A program made the position numbers and the translations under genes. DNA of 5,121 nucleotides from JBLNCE01 sp050260415 (GTDB lineage Bacteria; Bacillota; UBA4882; JAAYXC01): the NCBI GenBank assembly GCA_050260415.1, contig JBLNCE010000005.1, positions 1 to 5,121 of the forward strand, read 5' to 3'. Shown here piece after piece: positions 1 through 5,121 of this stretch (its first letter is position 1; every line of letters starts with the position of its first letter). The notes under the pieces were generated by a model. It saw only the letters and a list, made by a program, of their open reading frames with translations. It was not told where the DNA came from and did no database searches.

Positions 1-1628
1 CGCATCAGGAGGTTGACCAGGGTTGTCTTGCCGGCACCCGTCGGTCCGACGATGGCAATGGTATCGCCCGCCTTGATCTGGAGGTTCATGTTTTCGATCA
101 AAGGCACATCCTCGACATAGCGGAAGTCGACCTCCTCCAGGTCAACTTGGCCGCGTGGCGGAGCGAGCGCTTTGCTGTCGGGACTGTCGGGTATCTCTTC
201 CTGCTCGTCGAGGACTTCAAAGACCCGTTCCGCACAAGCCACGGTCGACTGGATTATATTGGCGATATTGGCGGTATGCACCATCGGCATGGTAAAAGAC
301 CGCGCGTACTGGATAAAGGCCGTCACATCGCCGATCTTCAAGCGGTTTTTCGTGATCCATATGCCGCCCGCCACGCAGATAAAAACATAGCCGAGGTTGC
401 TGATGAAATTCATCAAGGGGAACATGATCCCGGAAACGAACTGAGCTTTCCTGCCCGCCTCATAAAGACGGCCGTTCACCGCTTCGAATTTGGCGAGGGA
501 ATCCTTCTCACGGCCGAAGGCTTTGACGATCCTATGCCCGGTGTACATCTCCTCGACGTGGCCGCTCAGTTCGCCCAAGCTTTTCTGTTGAGACGCGAAG
601 TATTTCTGGGAACGCTTGGCGATGGAAACCGTGGCAAGCACGTAAATCGGCAGCGTGGCCACGACCAGCAGCGTCAAGAACGGGCTGATGGTGAGCATCA
701 TGATGATATACCCGAGAATCGAGACGATGGACGTGATTATCTGCGTCAAACTTTGCTGCAATGAGTTGGAGATCGTGTCCATGTCGTTGGTGACACGGCT
801 CAGGATCTCGCCATGCGGCCTGGAATCGAAGTACTTCAACGGCAGCTTGGCCAGCTTGGCGTCGACGTCTTTACGCATTTGGTAGACGGTCCGCTGGGAT
901 ACCTCGGCCATGACCAACCCCGTGATCAGGCTGAACAAAGCACTGATAATATAGATCCCAATCAGGATTATGGCGATCCGGCCGATATACTTGAAATCGA
1001 TCTTGCCGTTGGTCTCCCTGATCGCTTTGATAGCCCCGTCGATCTGCACCTGGGTCAGTTTCAGCTCCGGCATGGCGCCGGGTTCTGCTTTGGGCTGCAA
1101 GGGCGCCATCTTTTTGCCCAGTTCGATGAGCTGTAGACAGATCTCCGCTTTCTGATCCGGGTCTTTCACCTGATCCAGCATGGGGAGTTTCATAAAGCGC
1201 CGCACCGCGATGATCGTGTCCATGCTCGGCGTGGCGAAACCTTCGGCTTCCGCCGGCTTCCGCCCCAGCGTCCGCATCTGGGTGTTTATCTGCTGGACGG
1301 CCTTCCTCTGCGCGGCGGCTATCCGTTGGATCACCATCCGGGCCATGAAGCCGTCCTGCATTTTATTCATGGCCTTGCCCATGATCTTGGGCGAAAAGAT
1401 GGCAAACGTGGTACTGGCAATGGCAAAGACTAAGACCACGAATAACTTGGCGCGGTGCGGTCTTAGGCATTGCAGCAGCCGCTTGAAGGTCTTCTTGAAA
1501 TTCTTGGGTTTTTCCACCGGTCTCCCAAAACCGCCCGGTCCATGCCCGCCGAAAGGACCGCCCCTGCGCGGGCCGCCCATGATTCCTCCCGGCTGTTGGC
1601 TGTAACTCTGCCGTTGATTAACGCTCAT
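1..1628 (-). CDS. ABC exporter subunit 2 (fused membrane and ATPase domains), C-terminus cut by window edge
   Basis: The second half-transporter of a probable heterodimeric type IV ABC exporter in the cytoplasmic membrane. I translated 542 residues directly; roughly 190-200 more should lie beyond base 1. In order: a Gly/Pro-rich cytoplasmic N-terminus (residues 14-35); TM1 about 60-79; a long polar loop 80-215; TM2 about 216-240; and further membrane helices up to about 430. Family-typical segments include KYFDSRPHGEILSRVTNDMD near 265-284 and GHVEEMYTGHRIVKAFGRE near 355-375. The ATPase domain begins near 495, with A-loop Tyr504 and Walker A GPTGAGKT at 528-535. Q-loop, signature, Walker B and switch His are outside the window, so catalytic competence is not visible. 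The start ATG at 1628 overlaps the upstream stop by four bases (ATGA) and has a strong ribosome binding site; the internal Met17 is less likely. The family is secure, the transported substrate unknown. The TM1-TM2 loop is about 110 residues longer than the usual short loop. Confidence 0.93.
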   Translation of the reverse strand, partial: MSVNQRQSYSQQPGGIMGGPRRGGPFGGHGPGGFGRPVEKPKNFKKTFKRLLQCLRPHRAKLFVVLVFAIASTTFAIFSPKIMGKAMNKMQDGFMARMVIQRIAAAQRKAVQQINTQMRTLGRKPAEAEGFATPSMDTIIAVRRFMKLPMLDQVKDPDQKAEICLQLIELGKKMAPLQPKAEPGAMPELKLTQVQIDGAIKAIRETNGKIDFKYIGRIAIILIGIYIISALFSLITGLVMAEVSQRTVYQMRKDVDAKLAKLPLKYFDSRPHGEILSRVTNDMDTISNSLQQSLTQIITSIVSILGYIIMMLTISPFLTLLVVATLPIYVLATVSIAKRSQKYFASQQKSLGELSGHVEEMYTGHRIVKAFGREKDSLAKFEAVNGRLYEAGRKAQFVSGIMFPLMNFISNLGYVFICVAGGIWITKNRLKIGDVTAFIQYARSFTMPMVHTANIANIIQSTVACAERVFEVLDEQEEIPDSPDSKALAPPRGQVDLEEVDFRYVEDVPLIENMNLQIKAGDTIAIVGPTGAGKTTLVNLLM

Positions 1629-3355
1629 GCGATTTCCTCCCCGGATAGCTGCGAGGCTACGATTTCCCGGTACAGCGCGCAGGAAGCCATCAATTCCCCA
1701 TGGGTGCCAATGCCGGCGATCCGGCCCTCGTCCATGACGATGATTCGATCGGCTTCCATGACCGTCCCCACTCTCTGCGCCACGATAATGACCGTCGCTT
1801 CGGCGATCTCATGTTTGAGCGCCGCTCTAAGCTTGGCGTCGGTCTTGAAGTCGAGGGCGGAGAAGCTGTCGTCAAAGATATAGATCTCCGGTTTTCTCGC
1901 CAGTGCGCGGGCGATCGAAAGACGCTGCCTTTGCCCGCCGGAAAGATTGGTACCGCCCTGGGAAATCACGTGCGCAAAGCCGCCGTCGGCCGCCGCGATG
2001 AACTCCATGGCTTGCGCGACCTCGGCCGCGTGCCGCACCTCTTCTTCCGTGGCGCCCTCCGCGCCGAACTTGATATTCTCCGTGATCGAGCCCGTGAAGA
2101 GAATGGCTTTCTGGGGGACCAGGCCGAGCTTGGCCCGCAGGCATTCCTGGGTCATTTCCCGGATGTCAACGCCGTCAATGAGGATGCTGCCCTGGTCGAC
2201 ATCGTAAAACCTGGCGATGAGATTGACCAAGGTTGATTTGCCCGCGCCGGTTCCGCCGATAATCGCCGTCATCTCCCCGGCCTTGGCCTCAAAGGAGATG
2301 TCCTGCACGGCCGGTTCCTCGGCGCCATGATACCTGAAGCTCACGTTCCTGAACTCGAGGTGGCCTTTTTCAGCGGTGGTGACGGTTCTGGGCACCTCGG
2401 GATCCGTGATCCCAGGGACGGTGGACAAGACCTCATTGACCCTGGCCGCGGCCGCCTGGGCGCGGGGGACCATGATGAACATGATGGAGACCATCAGCAT
2501 GGAGAACATGATCTGCATGGCGTATTGCGTGAACGCCACCAGATTGCCCACGTTCATGCTGCCGTTGTCGATGCGGATAATCCCGAACCACAGGATGGAA
2601 AGCGAGGTAAAGTTCATGATCAGCATGATGGACGGCATCATGAACGCCATGATCTTGTTGACGCTAATGTAATTCCGCGTCAGATCCTCATTGGCCTCTT
2701 CAAAACGGGCTTGCTCGTGCTCCGTCCGGTTGAACGCCCTGATGACCCGGATACCCATCAGACTTTCCCGCAAAACGAGGTTAATCCGGTCGATCTTGGT
2801 CTGCATTTTCCGGAAAAGCGGTATGGCGATCCGCGCCAAGGTGATAACCGTACCAGCCAGGACGGGCAAGGCGACAAGCAGGACCAAGGTCAGGGGCTTA
2901 TCCTTTGATAGCGCCATGATGGTGCCGCCGATGGCCATCATCGGCGCGCCGAGCATCATCCGGAGGATGACCATGGTAACCATTTGTATCTGGGTGATGT
3001 CGTTCGTCGTCCTGGTGATGAGGGACGGCGTCCCCAGCTTGTCGAACTCATGCAGTGAAAAGCTGGAAACGCGGGTGAAGGTTTTTTCCCGCAGGATCCT
3101 GCCCAAACCCATGGAGGCCATGGACGAAAAATAACTGGCCATAACGGCGCATATAGCCCCGAAGGCCGTGACCAGCAACATCCAGCCGCCGATCCGCCAA
3201 ATATAGTCGAGATCGCCTTTCATGATGCCGGTATTGATGATATCCGACATCAGGGTGGGCAGATAAAGATCGGCCATGGTCTGGATGCATACGAGCAGCA
3301 GGACGAGGGCGATCTGAACCCGGTATGGCTTGAGAAAACGGAATAGTTTCAGCAT
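1625..3355 (-). CDS. ABC exporter subunit 1, degenerate ATP-site half-transporter
   Basis: A complete 576-residue half-transporter with a membrane domain (about 1-310, six predicted helices near 14-35, 52-75, 126-148, 153-176, 236-258 and 271-296) and a C-terminal ATPase (about 331-570). Visible motifs: A-loop Tyr342, Walker A GGTGAGKS 367-374, Q-loop Gln415, signature LSGGQ 471-475, Walker B IYIFDD 491-496 and D-loop SALD 499-502. The catalytic Glu position is Asp496 and the switch His position is Gln527. That pair of changes is known from the degenerate-site subunits of heterodimeric exporters such as TM287/TM288 and BmrC/BmrD. Export of drugs, lipids or peptides is possible; the substrate cannot be inferred. 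The start ATG at 3355 has a modest GAGGA site (3369-3365) nine bases upstream. The stop overlaps the start of subunit 2. The gene lies 60 bases after the AbrB-type gene with no clear terminator between them, so one transcript is likely. Confidence 0.95.
   Translation of the reverse strand: MLKLFRFLKPYRVQIALVLLLVCIQTMADLYLPTLMSDIINTGIMKGDLDYIWRIGGWMLLVTAFGAICAVMASYFSSMASMGLGRILREKTFTRVSSFSLHEFDKLGTPSLITRTTNDITQIQMVTMVILRMMLGAPMMAIGGTIMALSKDKPLTLVLLVALPVLAGTVITLARIAIPLFRKMQTKIDRINLVLRESLMGIRVIRAFNRTEHEQARFEEANEDLTRNYISVNKIMAFMMPSIMLIMNFTSLSILWFGIIRIDNGSMNVGNLVAFTQYAMQIMFSMLMVSIMFIMVPRAQAAAARVNEVLSTVPGITDPEVPRTVTTAEKGHLEFRNVSFRYHGAEEPAVQDISFEAKAGEMTAIIGGTGAGKSTLVNLIARFYDVDQGSILIDGVDIREMTQECLRAKLGLVPQKAILFTGSITENIKFGAEGATEEEVRHAAEVAQAMEFIAAADGGFAHVISQGGTNLSGGQRQRLSIARALARKPEIYIFDDSFSALDFKTDAKLRAALKHEIAEATVIIVAQRVGTVMEADRIIVMDEGRIAGIGTHGELMASCALYREIVASQLSGEEIA
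1636..1642 (-). promoter_or_regulatory. Ribosome binding site of ABC subunit 2
   Basis: GGGGAGG lies 7 bases before the ATG at 1628, inside the end of the upstream coding region. It fixes the start of the second subunit. Together with the ATGA stop/start overlap it suggests translational coupling, which would help keep the two subunits in equal amounts. Confidence 0.8.
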
Positions 3356-3415
3356 CTGACACCATCCTCAGGGCGCTTGGTAACGCCACGATTCCATCTG
3401 GATTGAGCCCGGCGT

Positions 3416-3679
3416 TTAGTCTGTTTCCTTTTGTTCCGAATCCATCTTGATTAACCGCTCCAGGCTGCTCACCCTGGCCGTGAACTTCGCCAGTAACTCG
3501 CTGACCGCCTCGGCCTTGATCATCATCAGCCCATGCTGGCCCATGGGGCCGCCCAGCACGAGGATCTTGTCGCCGGGTTTGATCCCCAGGGTCTCGCGGG
3601 CCGCTTGCGGAATGACGACCTGGCCGCGCTCGCCGACGGTGACGGCGCCGTAAAAGTTGGGCAATGCTTGATCGTGCAT
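3416..3679 (-). CDS. AbrB/MazE/SpoVT-type DNA-binding regulator
   Basis: A small protein of 87 residues. Residues 9-48 form a typical swapped-hairpin AbrB-type DNA-binding domain: FYGAVTVGERGQVVIP, then ARETLGIKPGDKILVLG. A short helical, charged tail (about 56-87) may support oligomerisation. Such domains bind AT-rich DNA as dimers and serve either as transition-state regulators or as antitoxins. No toxin gene adjoins this one, and it leads an ABC exporter operon, so a local regulator is the better reading (inference). I chose the ATG at 3679 because AAGGAAGG lies six bases before it. The in-frame ATG at 3709 would add ten residues but has no ribosome binding site and would sit only about nine bases after the predicted transcript start. 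The AT-rich tandem repeat over the promoter is a plausible self-binding site. Confidence 0.88.
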   Translation of the reverse strand: MHDQALPNFYGAVTVGERGQVVIPQAARETLGIKPGDKILVLGGPMGQHGLMMIKAEAVSELLAKFTARVSSLERLIKMDSEQKETD

Positions 3680-3685
3680 GGAGCA

Positions 3686-3693
3686 CCTTCCTT
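3686..3693 (-). promoter_or_regulatory. Ribosome binding site of the AbrB-type gene
   Basis: AAGGAAGG ends six bases before the ATG at 3679. It decides the start: the upstream in-frame ATG at 3709 is preceded only by AT-rich sequence with no purine-rich site. Confidence 0.7.
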
Positions 3694-3713
3694 CGACATG
3701 ATCGTTCATTCAA

Positions 3714-3739
3714 ATATGATTGATATGATAGCATATATC
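3714..3739. promoter_or_regulatory. Candidate operator: 9-base tandem repeat with partial inverted repeat
   Basis: ATATGATTG (3714-3722) is followed at once by ATATGATAG (3723-3731), eight of nine bases identical. GATAT (3722-3726) and ATATC (3735-3739) form inverted arms. The block covers the -10 box and the expected transcript start, where a bound repressor would block RNA polymerase. AbrB-family proteins favour flexible AT-rich DNA, so autoregulation by the adjacent gene is a reasonable inference. No consensus site can be claimed. Confidence 0.35.
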
Positions 3740-3753
3740 GATCGGCACGGCAA
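3725..3753 (-). promoter_or_regulatory. Sigma70/SigA-type promoter of the regulator-exporter operon
   Basis: On the minus strand, a -35 box TTGCCG (3753-3748) and a -10 box TATCAT (3730-3725) are separated by exactly 17 bases. A TGC directly before the -10 gives the extended -10 form. The -35 matches consensus at 4 of 6 positions and the -10 at 5 of 6. Transcription would start near 3718, giving a leader of about 39 bases before the ATG at 3679. This is the most AT-rich patch in an otherwise GC-rich intergenic region. Confidence 0.6.
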
Positions 3754-3990
3754 GTGGGGGATGGTTGCGGGATACGGCGCTCCGGGGAAGAAGCGGGGTG
3801 GAAGCCATGATCGAGGCCAGTCCCACGCCGTCGCCGAAGAGGATGACCGCCCCGACCGCCTCGGTCTCCGCCATGCCGCCGAAACCCGCGGCGGTACCGG
3901 CTTTTTTGCCCGCGAGCAGCCGGCGATCGTGCCCCGGCCGGCGTCATAAAAGGTTTGACCTCCAGCGGGAACCGCCGCCGGCATGACGTT

Positions 3991-4047
3991 CCGGCCGCTT
4001 CGGCGGGATTCCGGCAAGGGCGCGAGTAGGAGTGTAGCAGCGGCCGG
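3991..4047. repeat. 9-base GC-rich perfect inverted repeat
   Basis: CCGGCCGCT (3991-3999) is exactly complementary in reverse to AGCGGCCGG (4039-4047), with 39 bases between. No T-run follows on either strand, so it is not a classical terminator. It lies between two divergent genes that need no terminator there. In this GC-rich stretch part of the complementarity may be chance. Confidence 0.35.
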
Positions 4048-4069
4048 CGAAGGGAATCATGTCTGTGGC

Positions 4070-4077
4070 ATTATAAC
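4070..4077. promoter_or_regulatory. Isolated -10-like AT box between divergent genes
   Basis: ATTATAAC reads as TATAAC on the plus strand (4072-4077) and as a perfect TATAAT on the minus strand (4075-4070). No convincing -35 sits 16-18 bases upstream in either direction. On the plus strand it could drive the isomerase-like gene with a leader of about 190 bases. On the minus strand it would transcribe the coding-like segment and read into the AbrB-type gene. The evidence is weak. Confidence 0.2.
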
Positions 4078-4084
4078 CAGCGCT

Positions 4085-4240
4085 GACTTGGCAGGAGGAC
4101 CGGTGCCCCTGGCGAATACTAGGTGGGTCATCTTGCCGGATTTCGAAAGTACTTGAAGGTCCGCGGTTTTGACGCGAAAGCGCGTACGCGGCGGAACCGC
4201 GGAAAGCTGCATGTTCGACTCTCACTGTCGAAATCTCGGT
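4085..4240 (+). promoter_or_regulatory. Structured leader upstream of the isomerase-like gene
   Basis: Three elements can be drawn by hand. (1) A stem of TCCGCGGTT (4160-4168) with AACCGCGGA (4195-4203), nine perfect pairs plus two inner G-U pairs, enclosing a hairpin ACGCG-AAAG-CGCGT (4172-4185). (2) A hairpin TTCGAC (4214-4219) with GTCGAA (4227-4232), seven-base loop. (3) A long-range pairing of GATTTCGA (4139-4146) with TCGAAATC (4228-4235), which competes with hairpin 2 and would enclose stem 1. Upstream are GCAGGAGGA (4091-4099) and GGCGAATACTA (4111-4121). It matches no riboswitch class I can name. It is either a cis-acting leader or an untranslated GC-rich region with chance pairing. 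Confidence 0.3.
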
Positions 4241-4256
4241 ACGGAGTCTGAATACT

Positions 4257-4262
4257 GGGAGG
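4257..4262 (+). promoter_or_regulatory. Ribosome binding site of the isomerase-like gene
   Basis: GGGAGG lies six bases before the ATG at 4269, near-ideal placement. It supports this start over the out-of-frame ATGs at 4169 and 4211. It sits 25 bases after the hairpin ending at 4232, so pairing changes in the leader could in principle affect access to it. Confidence 0.8.
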
Positions 4263-4268
4263 CGGGCC

Positions 4269-5087
4269 ATGCTCATCGGCGCGATGAACCACCCCATGGC
4301 CGATCTCGGGACCGAGATCGATCTGATTGCCAAAGACGGTTTCGACTTTGTGGATCTTACCCTCGAACCCGAGCAGGCCACCCCCGCCCGCCTGGACGCC
4401 GCCGATATACGGCGGCGCCTAGCCGCGGCCGGCCTTAAGGCCGTCGGCCATACGGCGTACTACCTTCCGCTCGCCTCGCCGATCCCAGAACTCAAAGAGG
4501 CCGCGCTTTCTTACTTCCGCCGGTCGCTCGACTTCTTTGCCGGCGTCGGCATCCAGCTGGTCAATGTGCATCCCTTCCCCAAAGTCCCGCTCTATGGCCG
4601 GGAATGGCAGGCGCAACGACAGTTGGAGGTGCTGGGCGAATTGCTCGCCCTGGCCCGCGCGGCCGGGATTAAGCTCATGTTGGAGAACGTGCCTCCGCTC
4701 TTTAACCAGGTAGCCGAATTGAAACCGATCTTCAACGCCCTGCCGGAACTTGGTTTCCACCTTGACGTCGGGCACGCCAATCTCGGTGTCCCGCTGAACA
4801 TCACCGGCAAGCTCCTGGCCGAGTTCCGCGCGCGCCTCATGCATGTGCATCTGAACGACAACCTTGGCGGGACCGAGGACTTGCATCTCCCGTTGGGAGC
4901 CGGCCGCGTCAACTGGCCCTGGGTGGCGAGGATGCTGCGGCGGTACGGTTACGACGGCACCATGACGCTGGAGGTCTTCTCGCCGGATCGCGATTATCTT
5001 CTGCTGTCCAAAGAAAAGTGGACCCGTATCTGGGAGGAGTCGGGTGCTCAGGCGAACACCTTTGCTGATTTTCAACAACGTTCTTAG
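4269..5087 (+). CDS. Sugar phosphate isomerase/epimerase-like TIM-barrel protein (AP endonuclease 2 / xylose isomerase-like)
   Basis: A complete 272-residue protein of the xylose isomerase-like TIM-barrel superfamily, a usual length for it. Visible features: an early barrel strand with FDFVDLTLEP (25-34), His61 in VGHTAYYLP, His101 in VNVHPFP, Glu139 in LMLENVP, Asp166 and His169 in HLDVGHAN, MHVHLNDN (191-198), His206 in LHLPLGAG, and Glu235 in TLEVF. Glu139, Asp166, a His of the HVH strand and Glu235 match the family's divalent metal ligands, so the active site looks intact. No signal peptide or membrane segment is seen, so it is probably cytoplasmic. Members act on sugars, inositols or sugar phosphates, or on abasic DNA as endonuclease IV; the sequence here is closer to the sugar isomerase branch. 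The substrate is unknown. It is divergent from the exporter operon and 589 bases from the AbrB-type start, so there is no operon partner in view. Confidence 0.9.
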   Translation: MLIGAMNHPMADLGTEIDLIAKDGFDFVDLTLEPEQATPARLDAADIRRRLAAAGLKAVGHTAYYLPLASPIPELKEAALSYFRRSLDFFAGVGIQLVNVHPFPKVPLYGREWQAQRQLEVLGELLALARAAGIKLMLENVPPLFNQVAELKPIFNALPELGFHLDVGHANLGVPLNITGKLLAEFRARLMHVHLNDNLGGTEDLHLPLGAGRVNWPWVARMLRRYGYDGTMTLEVFSPDRDYLLLSKEKWTRIWEESGAQANTFADFQQRS

Positions 5088-5121
5088 TGCTCCTTTATCA
5101 GATCTTGCCGAGTAGCCGCGT

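Larger units (their letters stand above)
3710..3963 (-). other. Coding-like intergenic segment, possible small gene or gene remnant needing a one-base shift
   Basis: From 3901 down to a stop at 3712-3710, one minus-strand frame reads as a Gly/Ala-rich hydrophobic peptide (AGTAAGFGGMAETEAVGAVI, then LFGDGVGLASIM). It is rich in GNC/GNG codons, as real genes of this base composition are. Upstream this frame is closed by a TGA at 3946-3944. Joining it to an upstream frame needs a one-base shift at the A6 run 3907-3902. The frame ending TFYDAGRGTIAGCSRAKK is joined by a -1 step at A AAA AAG. The frame starting at ATG 3947, with GGAGGT (3963-3958) ten bases upstream, is joined if one A is dropped, giving about 78 residues. 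The C-terminal third runs into the promoter and looks less protein-like. I do not recognise the product. It could be a decayed gene, a sequencing error in a homopolymer, a frameshifted small gene, or chance. Confidence 0.2.

Noticed and set aside
147..764. Long plus-strand open frame opposite exporter subunit 2
   Set aside because: The minus strand encodes a clear ABC membrane domain and the plus-strand product resembles no known domain; it is a shadow frame.
3382..3416. AACGCC / GGCGTT inverted repeat between the AbrB-type gene and exporter subunit 1
   Set aside because: Only six pairs with a loop of about 23 bases and no T-run; too weak to call a terminator or attenuator.
3416..3679. AbrB-type protein as an antitoxin of a toxin-antitoxin pair
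   Set aside because: The next gene in the operon is an ABC half-transporter and no PIN, MazF or similar toxin gene is nearby.
3707..3709. Upstream in-frame ATG for the AbrB-type gene
   Set aside because: It has no ribosome binding site, lies almost on the predicted transcript start, and adds residues outside the domain.
3874..3907. Hairpin followed by six T bases on the plus strand, resembling a rho-independent terminator
   Set aside because: No plus-strand gene lies upstream to be terminated, and five bases separate the stem from the T-run. The same bases are better viewed as the minus-strand A6 run plus stem.
3048..3947. 299-residue minus-strand open frame across the intergenic region and the AbrB-type gene
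   Set aside because: The product is Arg/Pro/Gly-rich low-complexity sequence and overlaps two well-supported genes in another frame. Only its start, with GGAGGT upstream, is of interest and is reported separately.
4085..4240. Known riboswitch or T-box in the isomerase leader
   Set aside because: I see no T-box sequence and no conserved core of the cyclic di-GMP, SAM, TPP, cobalamin or glycine classes.
4419..5078. 219-residue minus-strand open frame opposite the isomerase-like gene
   Set aside because: The plus strand encodes a full TIM-barrel protein with conserved catalytic positions; the antisense frame is a by-product of GC-rich codon use.

Overview
The window looks like part of a moderately GC-rich genome, most likely a Bacillota (Firmicutes) of the clostridial or Peptococcaceae type. 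This is inferred from strong GGAGG-type ribosome binding sites, an AbrB/SpoVT-type regulator, and an ABC exporter pair close to the heterodimeric multidrug transporters common in that phylum. No marker gene fixes the species.

Minus strand, 3753 down to 1: one compact operon. A sigma70-like promoter with an extended -10 (3725-3753) precedes a small AbrB-type DNA-binding protein (3679-3416). After a 60-base gap comes an ABC half-transporter with a degenerate ATP site (3355-1625). A second half-transporter (1628 to beyond base 1) overlaps it by an ATGA and runs off the left edge just after its Walker A motif. The natural reading is a self-regulated heterodimeric type IV ABC exporter: the first subunit carries Asp in place of the catalytic Glu and Gln in place of the switch His, and the second should supply the complementary residues. 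The second subunit also has an unusual insertion of about 110 residues between its first two membrane helices.

The divergent intergenic region, about 3680-4268 (589 bases), has no confident gene but is not featureless. It holds an AT-rich promoter/operator patch with a 9-base tandem repeat. It also holds a coding-like minus-strand segment (about 3713-3963) that needs a one-base shift at an A6 run, several GC-rich inverted repeats, and a structured leader (about 4085-4240) before the plus-strand gene.

Plus strand, 4269-5087: a complete sugar phosphate isomerase/epimerase-like TIM-barrel protein with the expected metal-site residues and a strong ribosome binding site. Its substrate cannot be read from this window, and nothing links it functionally to the exporter. 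The last 34 bases (5088-5121) hold nothing I can call.

No CRISPR array, tRNA, rRNA or insertion sequence was seen. The most unusual signals are the possible frameshift site in the intergenic region, the large loop insertion in the second transporter subunit, and the alternative pairings in the leader of the isomerase-like gene.
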